Below, one piece after another: positions 46,379 through 54,344 of a stretch of DNA of 64,000 nucleotides (position 1 is the first letter of the stretch; each line of letters begins with the position of its first letter). The stretch comes from Streptomyces sulfonofaciens (GTDB taxonomy: Bacteria; Actinomycetota; Actinomycetes; Streptomycetales; Streptomycetaceae), in NCBI RefSeq assembly GCF_014656295.1, contig NZ_BNCD01000001.1:248001-312000 (forward strand). The letters run 5' to 3'. The notes under the pieces are model-generated. The model worked only from the letters and a program-made list of their open reading frames with translations, did no database searches and was not told where the DNA came from. The translations under genes were made by a program, and so were the position numbers.

Positions 46379-46526
46379 CGTGACCGTTCAGGGCTGTGAC
46401 CGGTTCAACGCCGTCACCGATCCGCGGGCTTGACCGGCTCAGGACCGTGACCGGTTCAGGACCGTCACCGGTGCAGGACCGTCACCGGTTCATGGCACAT
46501 GACCGGCTCAAGGCCGTGAGCGGTTC
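46379..46526. repeat. tandem repeat of about 18 bp next to purC
   Basis: Seven or eight imperfect copies of GACCGTCACCGGTTCAGG up to the purC stop codon. The core ACCGGT is itself palindromic. The rest of the 418-bp gap (46107-46378) is GC-rich and has no gene. Confidence 0.7.
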
Positions 46527-47424
46527 AGCTCCAGGCCGTCCCCGTCAGCCGCTCGTACGCCTCCACGTACTTCGCCCGGGTCGCGGCCACGACCTGCTCA
46601 GGGAGCTCCGGTGGCGGCTGCTCGGCGGTACGGTCCCAGCCGGACTCCGCGGAGGTCAGCCAGTCCCGTACGAACTGCTTGTCGTAGGACGGCTGGGCCC
46701 GCCCCGGCTTCCACTGGTCCGCGGGCCAGAAGCGGGACGAGTCCGAGGTCAGCACCTCGTCCGCGAGGACCAGCGTCCCGCCGTCCAGGCCGAACTCGAA
46801 CTTGGTGTCCGCCAGGATGATGCCCCGGTCCCGGGCGATGTCCCGGGCCCGCGCGTACACGGCGAGGGTGGCCTGCCGCAACTGGGCGGCGGTGTCCGCG
46901 CCGACCTGGCGGACCACCTCCTCGTACGACACGTTCTCGTCGTGCTCGCCGACCGCCGCCTTGGTCGCGGGGGTGAAGATCGGGGCGGGCAGTTCCGAGC
47001 CGTCCACCAGGCCCTCCGGCAGCGCCAGGCCGCAGACGGTCCGGGTCTGCCGGTACTCGGCAAGGCCCGAGCCGGTCAGATAGCCGCGCGCCACGCACTC
47101 CACCGGCAGCATCGTGAGGGACTTGCAGACCAGCGTCCGCCCGGCCCAGTCGGCGGGCGCGCCCGCGGGCAGTTCGGTGTCCAGCACATGGTTGGGCACG
47201 AGGTCTGCGAGCTGGTCGAACCACCACAGGGAGAGCTGCGTGAGGACCCGGCCCTTGTCGGGGATCTCGGTGGGCAGCACCCAGTCGTAGGCGGAGAGGC
47301 GGTCGCTGGCGACCATGACGAGATCGCCCGCCTCGTTCTGGTACAGATCGCGCACCTTTCCGGTGTGCAGGTGCACCAGCCCCGGAACCTGGAGCGGTTC
47401 TGGCTTGTCGACGAATCCTGACAC
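46525..47424 (-). CDS. purC: phosphoribosylaminoimidazole-succinocarboxamide synthase
   Basis: A 299-residue SAICAR synthetase joining aspartate to CAIR. HTGKVRDLYQNEAGDLVMVA and SDRLSAYDWVLPTEIPDKG are the ATP-binding signatures, with VECVARGYLTGSG and ILADTKFEFG later. GTG 47424 has GGAGGAACC just upstream. It is alone on its strand, downstream of nothing obvious, with the dimethylformamidase-like gene behind a repeat-rich gap. Confidence 0.96.
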   Translation of the reverse strand: MSGFVDKPEPLQVPGLVHLHTGKVRDLYQNEAGDLVMVASDRLSAYDWVLPTEIPDKGRVLTQLSLWWFDQLADLVPNHVLDTELPAGAPADWAGRTLVCKSLTMLPVECVARGYLTGSGLAEYRQTRTVCGLALPEGLVDGSELPAPIFTPATKAAVGEHDENVSYEEVVRQVGADTAAQLRQATLAVYARARDIARDRGIILADTKFEFGLDGGTLVLADEVLTSDSSRFWPADQWKPGRAQPSYDKQFVRDWLTSAESGWDRTAEQPPPELPEQVVAATRAKYVEAYERLTGTAWS

Positions 47425-47682
47425 GGTTCCTCCCCTGGCTTGTCCAAGAGGGCCAATTCTCCCGTATCCCCCGTCCGGGAGCATCGGAGGCCCCTGCCGG
47501 TCGTCCTGCCCTGGGCGGAGCCGGTCCCCGTCCGGGTGGGGGCGCTGCGCGCGGCGGGCTCCGCGGGACGGTGGCCGATCGGGGGCCACGGGCTAGGCTC
47601 CGGGGCTCGGACGCGGGCGCGGTGCGCGGGATTCGGGGCGTGGGATTCGGGGTTCGGTGATCGAGGTTCGGGGGTCGGGCGT

Positions 47683-47765
47683 GGGGGCGCGCGGATCGGG
47701 ACGCGGGGATCGGGATGCGGGGGCGCGGGGATCGGGACGCGGGGATCGGGACGCGGGGGCGCGGG
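47683..47765. repeat. tandem repeat of GCGGGGATCGGGAC units
   Basis: Four to five imperfect copies of a 14-18 bp unit in the 407-bp gap between purC and the next gene. No gene is supported in this gap. Confidence 0.65.
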
Positions 47766-47831
47766 CGTGGCGCGCGCGGGAGCGGGGGCGTCCGGGGGAC
47801 GCGGGGCGTCGGAGACTCCCCGCAGACGGGC

Positions 47832-49337
47832 TCAGGCCCGCTTGCAGATCCGGTCCAGCAGATTGGCCGTGGCCCGCTGCACACGGGGGTCCACGTGCCC
47901 GGGCCGGTCCAGAGCGGGAGACCAGGCGAAGGTGCCGGAGGCGAAGACGAGCGCGCCGGACGGCGCACGGTACAGGGAGGTCTCCTGATGGCGCGCGGCA
48001 CCGTCGGTGTCGAGGTACGGGGAGTGCGCGAGCAGGATCCGGCGCCGGTGCTCGGGCAGTGGCGCGCGCGGGAAGTAACGATCAGCCTCGCCCGCGACGA
48101 GCCCCGCGAGTTCGTCCCCCTCGTCCGCGCCCGTCGCCTCCCACAGCCAGTGGTGGCCGTTGCGGACGACCAGCGGATACGGCTCGGGAACCCGCCCGGC
48201 GTACTGGATGCCCAGCAGCTCCTGCTCGGGCCGCTCGACCTCGCGCCACAGCGCGGGCCGCCCGGGGCCCCGGTTCTTGCGGCAGGTCAGCAGCCGGTCG
48301 GGCGCACCGGACGGCGAGCCGCCCAGTTCGACCTGCCAGTACATGGTGTTGGCGGACAGGAACACCAGCGAGGTGCCGCGGTCGCGGGCCTGCTCCACGG
48401 CGCGGCGCATGCTGGTGGACCAGTACTCGTCGTGCCCGGGGAACACCAGACCCCGGTACCTCCCCGGGTCGACGCGGCCCGCGTGCAGGTCCCGGGTGTC
48501 GGCGTAGGCGAGGTCGTAGCCGTACCGCTCGGCCCAGCGGACGAAGTCGTAGGCGTGGCCGACGTGCAGTGGCAGGCCCGCGCCTGCGTACGGCCGGTCG
48601 AAGGAGACCGTGACCGCGGCGTCCTCCTCGCCGAGCAGCCGCCCGTGCTCGTCCCAGGCGTGGTAGAGGCTGGCCCCGGTACGGCCGTCCTCGGGGTAGA
48701 GGTTGTACGCCTGCCAGGTGATGTCCGGGAGGAGGAGCAGCAGGTCGGCGGGGCGGTCGTCGCGGACGGTGAAGGGGATGTGCGAGCGGTAGCCGCCCAC
48801 CGTGGTGAGGACGGCCACGTAGGCGCCCACGTTCCAGTAACTGGGCATCTGCAACCGCCAGGAGAGCCACCAGTGGTGGCATGAGACCGTGCGGTCGGCC
48901 GTGAGCGGAGCGGGCTGCACGATGCCGGAGAGCCGGGGGCTGGTGGTGATCTTGGCGGCCCCGTCACCCGCGTAGTGCCCGATGCGGTAGATGTCCATGC
49001 TGAACTGCTGGGGAGGGTCGACGGTGACGTGGAAGTCGATCGCCTCGCCCGGCGCCGCCGCGCCCGGCGAGGCGAACCCCTTGATCTGGCGGTGCACGTC
49101 GTCGGCGGTGCGCAGGCCCGTGGCGGAACGGGAGCGGGGGACGTCGGCGGCGCCTGGGGCCGGGGCGTGGTCGACGTACCAGGGGACCACGTGGCCGGTG
49201 TCGTCGAAGTAGTTCTCACTCCCGCGCAACCAGGGCAGGGGCCCCAGGCCGAAAGGGTCGGACACCGCGTGCGCCAGCGCACCCGACTCCCAGCGGCGGA
49301 TCGGCCCGGGCGGCTGCCTCAACCCGTCTGACCCCAT
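47832..49337 (-). CDS. N,N-dimethylformamidase beta-subunit-like protein
   Basis: A 501-residue protein matching the large-subunit-like domain of N,N-dimethylformamidase: GLRTADDVHRQIKGFASPGA, FSMDIYRIGHYAGDGA, DITWQAYNLYPEDG, VFPGHDEYWSTSMRRAVEQA and FLSANTMYWQVEL. The family is common in actinobacteria, often as a stand-alone gene with no small subunit, as here; the amide substrate is unknown. The central part has a glutamine-amidotransferase-like fold in relatives. There is no signal peptide. Start ATG 49337 (MGSDGLRQPPGP). Confidence 0.82.
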   Translation of the reverse strand: MGSDGLRQPPGPIRRWESGALAHAVSDPFGLGPLPWLRGSENYFDDTGHVVPWYVDHAPAPGAADVPRSRSATGLRTADDVHRQIKGFASPGAAAPGEAIDFHVTVDPPQQFSMDIYRIGHYAGDGAAKITTSPRLSGIVQPAPLTADRTVSCHHWWLSWRLQMPSYWNVGAYVAVLTTVGGYRSHIPFTVRDDRPADLLLLLPDITWQAYNLYPEDGRTGASLYHAWDEHGRLLGEEDAAVTVSFDRPYAGAGLPLHVGHAYDFVRWAERYGYDLAYADTRDLHAGRVDPGRYRGLVFPGHDEYWSTSMRRAVEQARDRGTSLVFLSANTMYWQVELGGSPSGAPDRLLTCRKNRGPGRPALWREVERPEQELLGIQYAGRVPEPYPLVVRNGHHWLWEATGADEGDELAGLVAGEADRYFPRAPLPEHRRRILLAHSPYLDTDGAARHQETSLYRAPSGALVFASGTFAWSPALDRPGHVDPRVQRATANLLDRICKRA

Positions 49338-49494
49338 CGTGCTCCCCTCCCGCGCTCCCCGAGACCCCGCTCCGCGCCCACCCGTCGCCGCGGCCCGACC
49401 CTCAGCACATCACACTACGCAGACAATCGCTTACGGTTCGTCGCGATCGGAAGGCGACAAGAACCTCTTTCCGCCCTGTTGACGTTATTGATTG

Positions 49495-52071
49495 CTAAAC
49501 GAGGCGTACGGGCTTTTCGGGACGGACACCGATTCGAGTGAGCCAGCCGCGCAGGGGTTCGGGATCGCCGTCCTCGATCAGGCTGAGCACCCGGGGCGCG
49601 AGGTCCGCGGCGCGCTCGCCGCCGATCAGCAGGGAGGGCCCGTCCAGCCAGTCGAGACCCGGGGCCGCCCCCGCGGTGTCCACGGCGGCACAGCAGACCA
49701 TGGCCGTGACGTGGTCCGCGAGCAGCTCACGGCCGGTACGGGGCGGCTGCGTCGGGAAGAGGGGCAGCATTCCGTCGTCCCACAGGGCGTCGTCGGGTCT
49801 GCGCTGCCCCGAGGCTCCCGGCGCCCCGCAGGCCCCCTCCTGCGCGGCCTCCTCCCGGGCCAGCTCGGCACTGAGCCCGGCGGCTAGCGCGGCGCCCCGG
49901 CCGTCGCAGAGGCCGCTCACCGGCTCGGGGCCGGCGCCGGTATCCGCTTCGCCACAGGTGCCCGCCGCCGTTCCGGAGTCCTGGCCCGGCTCATGGGCAG
50001 GGGGCGCGGGGTGGTCGGGAGCAGTGCTACGGGCGCCGGGCGCATCGAAGCCTGCCAGGGCGTGAGGGGAGTGCGACGGGTATGGGGCCCCGGTGTACAC
50101 GGGTCCGCTGGGCGCCCCGGGGGTTCCGGGGGTTCCGGCGGCCCCGGGGGCTTCGGACGCTCCGGGGGATCCGGGGGATCCGGGGGATCCGGGGGATCCG
50201 GGGGATCCGGGGGTCTCTGCGGCGCCGTGACTTCCGGTGGGTTCGGAGGCTCCGGCGGGTTCGGGGGATCCGAGGGTTCCAGGGAGGCCGGCGGGGTCGG
50301 CGGCTTCCGCGGGTTCGGCGGGTTCAGAGGGTCCGGCCGCTTCGGGGGTTCTTTCTGCGGCTTCGGGGGTTCTTTCGGCGGCTTCCGGGATCCTCGCGGC
50401 TTCCGGGGTTGCGGCGGCCGCTCCGGGGGTTCCGGCGGCCGCGGGGGTTCCGGCGGTCCCGGTAGTTCTTCCCGCAGCTTGCGGGGTCCCGGCGGCTTCG
50501 AGGGATTCGGGGGTGCCCGGGGAGCCGTGGGTACTCGAAGGCGTGGGCGCGGGCGCCGCCAGATGCTCCATCACCCGCGCCAGGCTCGGCCCCATCGGAT
50601 CACCGCCCCCGCCGTGCCCCGCCACCGCGGGCTGCCGTACGCCCAGGGTGTCGAGCACGCGGTGCAGCCGGGCCGCGTCGGCACGCCACTTGCGGTCGAC
50701 GACCTCCTCCGGGTACTCCTGCCAGTCGACGGGCACCCAGTCGGGTCCGGGTTCGGCGGGTCCGCCGTGGAAGAGCCGGGCGGCGAGCAGGGACGCGGCC
50801 TCGTCGACCGTGCCCGGTTCCTCCAGGAGATCGCATGCCGGGCGCTCGCCGAGCCGTGACGCGAAGCCCTCCGCGAGCCGGTCGCGCCGGGAGAGCTCGG
50901 TCAGGGCCGACACCACTCCGGCGTCCAGCCGCGACGGCCAGCGCCCCATCCGCCAGGCGGGCAGCGCCACCTTCGTCAGCAGCCGGTCCCATCCCGCGTA
51001 CGCGAGGCCCACCTGCTCCTGCGCGACGATCCGCAGCCCGTAATCCACGGCCTGCGCACGCTCGGCGGCAGCCGAGGCGACACCGCGCTCCATCTCGATC
51101 GCGGGGGCGCGGCAGGCCCGCAGCAGCGCCCGGGCCGCCCAGCCCGCGCCGCGCAGCGCGGCGCTGCGCAACGGCCCGAGGCCGGGTGCCGCGGCGACCG
51201 CGACGGCCGCGTCGAGACCGCGGACGAAGCGCCGCGCCGCGGCTATGTCCGGGTGCGCCGAGGGCCCCGTGCCCGCGACGACGGGAGCGAGCAGCGCGCG
51301 TAGCTCGGCGACCCGCATCCACCACAGGAAGGGCGATCCGATGACGAGTACCGGTGCTGCCGCGGCGTGCGTCCGCCGACGGGCGGCCCGGGCGGCCCGC
51401 GAGGCGTTCCGCGCACGGCCCGGGCGTCCGCCCGCGGCGCGGGGCGCGCCGCGCTGCTCTCCGGGAACCGGCCGCGCACCACCGCCGGCACCGCCGGACC
51501 CTCTGCCTTCCCCGCCCCCGTCGTCCGCCCGAGGGACCCCTGCCGCCGCCCGTCCGCCGAACCGCCCGGGTGCCGCGGAGTCGCCACGGGACGCCCGCGC
51601 ACGATCCTGGTGGGCAGCGTGCGTACGGTCCTCGTGGGTCGTGTCCGTACGGTCCTCATGGGCCCGGTGCGTACGGTCCTCGAGCCAACTGTCGCAGTCC
51701 GGGGTGAGCGCTATGGCCGAGGGTGCGGGGACCTCCAGACGTTCGGCAAGGTCGCGGACCAGACGGTAGAGGTCGGGGGCGGCGGCCTCGGGGATGGTCA
51801 CCGTGGGGCTGACGGCGGGACGGGCCCGGGTCACGACCAGGCCGAGGAAGACGGCCGCCAGCAGCACCAGCACCGCGAGCACGGTGACCGCCCAGCGCCC
51901 GACGGCCCAGCCGGGGCCGGTGAGCTGCCCGGTGGTGCCGCCGACCTGGAGGACCACGGCCACGGCCGCGGGCAGCAGCGCCAGGCCCAGCGCCCTGCCG
52001 CGGACCCGTAGTACGGCGAGCGCACGCACCCGCGCGGCCCGCGCCCCCGCTTCCACCGCCGTTCCGGACAC
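49495..52071 (-). CDS. large membrane-anchored protein, degenerate M48-peptidase-like
   Basis: An 858-residue protein. Two hydrophobic helices (about 28-48 and 60-81) are followed by PDLYRLVRDLAERLEVPAPS, AIALTPDCDSWLE, a 100-residue DRTH-repeat/Gly-Arg-rich insert, and VLVIGSPFLWWMRVAELRAL. This order matches M48 metallopeptidases, but the HExxH zinc motif expected after ELRA(V/L)LA reads APVVAG, so catalysis is unlikely. A long Pro/Gly/Ala/Glu linker (about 520-700) includes five SPG units from GGATCCGGG repeats. The C-terminal 80 residues (GRELLADHVTAMVCCAAVD) look folded. It lies beside purD. Confidence 0.65.
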   Translation of the reverse strand: MSGTAVEAGARAARVRALAVLRVRGRALGLALLPAAVAVVLQVGGTTGQLTGPGWAVGRWAVTVLAVLVLLAAVFLGLVVTRARPAVSPTVTIPEAAAPDLYRLVRDLAERLEVPAPSAIALTPDCDSWLEDRTHRAHEDRTDTTHEDRTHAAHQDRARASRGDSAAPGRFGGRAAAGVPRADDGGGEGRGSGGAGGGARPVPGEQRGAPRAAGGRPGRARNASRAARAARRRTHAAAAPVLVIGSPFLWWMRVAELRALLAPVVAGTGPSAHPDIAAARRFVRGLDAAVAVAAAPGLGPLRSAALRGAGWAARALLRACRAPAIEMERGVASAAAERAQAVDYGLRIVAQEQVGLAYAGWDRLLTKVALPAWRMGRWPSRLDAGVVSALTELSRRDRLAEGFASRLGERPACDLLEEPGTVDEAASLLAARLFHGGPAEPGPDWVPVDWQEYPEEVVDRKWRADAARLHRVLDTLGVRQPAVAGHGGGGDPMGPSLARVMEHLAAPAPTPSSTHGSPGTPESLEAAGTPQAAGRTTGTAGTPAAAGTPGAAAATPEAARIPEAAERTPEAAERTPEAAGPSEPAEPAEAADPAGLPGTLGSPEPAGASEPTGSHGAAETPGSPGSPGSPGSPGSPGASEAPGAAGTPGTPGAPSGPVYTGAPYPSHSPHALAGFDAPGARSTAPDHPAPPAHEPGQDSGTAAGTCGEADTGAGPEPVSGLCDGRGAALAAGLSAELAREEAAQEGACGAPGASGQRRPDDALWDDGMLPLFPTQPPRTGRELLADHVTAMVCCAAVDTAGAAPGLDWLDGPSLLIGGERAADLAPRVLSLIEDGDPEPLRGWLTRIGVRPEKPVRLV
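50160..50215. repeat. in-frame GGATCCGGG microsatellite
   Basis: Five perfect 9-bp units encoding Gly-Ser-Pro repeats within the linker of the large membrane protein. Being short and perfect it is a likely site of length variation between strains. Confidence 0.8.
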
Positions 52072-52702
52072 GATCGGATGTCACCCCCTTCCGCACTGCC
52101 CGTCCGGCGCGCGCTGTCCCAGCCACCGCGGACGGACACCCTTGGCACTGCCCACTCCCCCACTGTGGCACCCGGCTCTGACATCGCAATATCAATGAGC
52201 CAAGTGCCGGAACGCCTGCGCGGCACCCTAGTTGGGGCCGCGGCACTCGTCAGCAGGATGGCGGGGCGGTCACTCGATGGAATGGCTTTGGGCAAAGCCA
52301 GGTGACGCCATGGCCCGGATCAGGCACGGGATCAGGCACGGAACCGGAGAGGCTGTCGGGGACGGACCGAGCCACGGCAGAACCCGGGACCGGGCCACGA
52401 CCGCGCCCCGGCCGGGTCGGGTCAGGCCGGGGCGGGGCGGGCCGGGCCGGGTCGACGGAATCGAGCGGGGCCGCGGCCGTGCCCGCCCAGGACCACGGCA
52501 CCACGGCCCCGACCAGCCCAGGAGCGGGCAGAGCCGGAACCGGAACCGGAGCAGCGACAGCGCGGGAGCAGAAAAGCCCGCGAAGTCAGCGGCAACGGCA
52601 ACCGGCAACCGGCAACCGGCAGGAAAGACTGGGTCGCAAAGGTAGCGGCAGGAAAGCCTACGACGGCGGCAGGCGCAGGAAAGCCCGCGACGGCCACCAC
52701 CG
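52072..52702. other. intergenic region downstream of purD
   Basis: 631 bp without a supported gene. It holds a possible purD terminator hairpin (GCCCCGGCC 52405-52413 with its complement 52425-52433), four CGGCAAC units near 52595 and GGCAGGAAAGCC repeats near 52650. The end nearest 52071 should contain the promoter of the large membrane protein. Confidence 0.45.
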
Positions 52703-53968
52703 CTACGGACGCGCCGTGGCCTCCTCGGCCGCCCGCTGCGCGATGTCCGTACGGTGCTGGGAGCCGTCGAGCCGGATGCGTCCGATCGCCGTGTACGCCC
52801 GCTCCCGGGCCTCGCCCAGGTCGGTGCCGGTCGCCGTCACGGACAGCACCCGCCCGCCCGCGCTCAGCACGGCCGCACCCTCCCGCCGCGTCCCCGCGTG
52901 CAGGACGTACGCGTGCGGGGCGTCCTCGGACGCCACCTCGGCCAGCCCCTCGATGGGATCGCCCGTGCGGGGCGTACCGGGATAGTTCTGGGAGGCGACC
53001 ACCACGGTCACCGCGGCGTCCTCGCTCCAGCGCAGCGGTTCGAGGTGGACGAGGGTGCCGTTCGCGGCGGCGAGCAGCACCGAGGACAGCGGGCTCCTGA
53101 GGCGGGCCAGCACCACCTGGGTCTCGGGGTCGCCGAACCGTGCGTTGAACTCGATGACCCGTACGCCGCGCGGGGTGATCGCGAGGCCCGCGTACAGCAG
53201 CCCCGCGAAGGGGGCGCCGCGCCGCCGCATCTCGTCGACGGTCGGCTGCAGGACCGTCTGCGTCACCTCGTCGACCAGTTTCGGGTCCGCCCAGGGCAGC
53301 GGGGAGTACGCGCCCATGCCGCCCGTGTTGGGGCCCTCGTCGCCGTCGAGTGCGCGCTTGAAGTCCTGGGCGGGCTGGAGCGGCACCACGGTGGTGCCGT
53401 CGGTGATGGCGAAGAGCGAGACCTCCGGTCCTTCGAGGAACTCCTCGATGACCACACGCCCGCACGCGCGCGCGTGCTCCCGGGCGGTCTCCAGATCGCC
53501 GGTGACGACCACGCCCTTGCCCGCGGCGAGCCCGTCGTCCTTGACGACGTAGGGCGCGCCGAAGGCGTCGAGCGCCTCGTCGACCTCGGCGGCGGTGGTG
53601 CAGACGTAGCTGCGGGCGGTCGGCACGCCGGCGGCCGCCATCACCTCCTTGGCGAAGGCCTTGGAGCCCTCCAGCGCGGCGGCCTGCCGCGACGGGCCGA
53701 AGCAGGGGATGCCCGCGGCCCGCACGGCATCGGCGACCCCGGCGACCAGTGGCGCCTCGGGACCGACGACGACCAGGCCCGCCCCGAGGCGCTCGGCCAG
53801 GGCGGCCACGGAGGCACCGTCGAGCGCGTCGACCTCGTGGAGCTCGGCCACCTCGGCGATGCCTGCGTTGCCGGGGGCGCAGTGCAGGGCGGTGACGGCG
53901 GAATCGAGGGACAGGGAACGGCACAGGGCGTGCTCGCGGGCACCACTCCCGATGACAAGGACCTTCAC
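52703..53968 (-). CDS. purD: phosphoribosylamine-glycine ligase
   Basis: A 421-residue ATP-grasp enzyme making GAR, the second purine step. VLVIGSGAREHALCRSL, VVVGPEAPLVAGVADAV, PYVVKDDGLAAGKGVVV and EFNARFGDPETQ are diagnostic. The start is GTG 53968; TAGGCT lies 7 nt upstream with no ribosome site, so a leaderless mRNA is likely, as for purF. It follows dnaX by 376 bp on the same strand. Confidence 0.96.
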   Translation of the reverse strand: MKVLVIGSGAREHALCRSLSLDSAVTALHCAPGNAGIAEVAELHEVDALDGASVAALAERLGAGLVVVGPEAPLVAGVADAVRAAGIPCFGPSRQAAALEGSKAFAKEVMAAAGVPTARSYVCTTAAEVDEALDAFGAPYVVKDDGLAAGKGVVVTGDLETAREHARACGRVVIEEFLEGPEVSLFAITDGTTVVPLQPAQDFKRALDGDEGPNTGGMGAYSPLPWADPKLVDEVTQTVLQPTVDEMRRRGAPFAGLLYAGLAITPRGVRVIEFNARFGDPETQVVLARLRSPLSSVLLAAANGTLVHLEPLRWSEDAAVTVVVASQNYPGTPRTGDPIEGLAEVASEDAPHAYVLHAGTRREGAAVLSAGGRVLSVTATGTDLGEARERAYTAIGRIRLDGSQHRTDIAQRAAEEATARP

Positions 53969-53975
53969 GAGAGCC

Positions 53976-53981
53976 AGCCTA
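53976..53981 (-). promoter_or_regulatory. putative -10 element of purD (leaderless)
   Basis: TAGGCT on the minus strand, 7 nt before the purD GTG. Confidence 0.5.
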
Positions 53982-54039
53982 GCCGCCGGGGTACGGCGCC
54001 TTGGGACAGGCCTCGTGCAGGGACAGCGCCCTACCGGCC

Positions 54040-54160
54040 GCACGGTACGCACCGCCGGGCCGTACCTCGCAGGCCGAACCACACGGTACGGCCGCACCGT
54101 ACGGGCCGGTGCCGTACGGGCCGGTGCCCGTAGGGCCGGTTCCGTACGGGCCGCCCGGGG
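54040..54160. repeat. GTACGGGCCGGTGCC tandem repeat between purD and dnaX
   Basis: Four or more imperfect copies of a 15-bp unit built around GTACGG. The 376-bp gap has no gene. Confidence 0.55.
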
Positions 54161-54230
54161 CGGACACCGCAGCACGGGCCTCGTGGCGCCTGGGTGGAGA
54201 GGAGCACGAGCGGCGGAGACACCGGGGCGG

Positions 54231-54270
54231 CGGAGGACAGCGGAGGACAGGGGAGGACAGGGGAGGACAG
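54231..54270. repeat. four 10-bp GGAGGACAG units
   Basis: Four head-to-tail decamers (N-G-GAGGACAG) that differ only at the first base, about 75 bp downstream of the dnaX stop. Confidence 0.8.
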
Positions 54271-54344
54271 GGGTCGGCCGAGGGCCCCGGAGTCGCAGGG
54301 GCCGACGGGCCGACGGACCCGACGGACCCGACGGGAGCCTCCGG

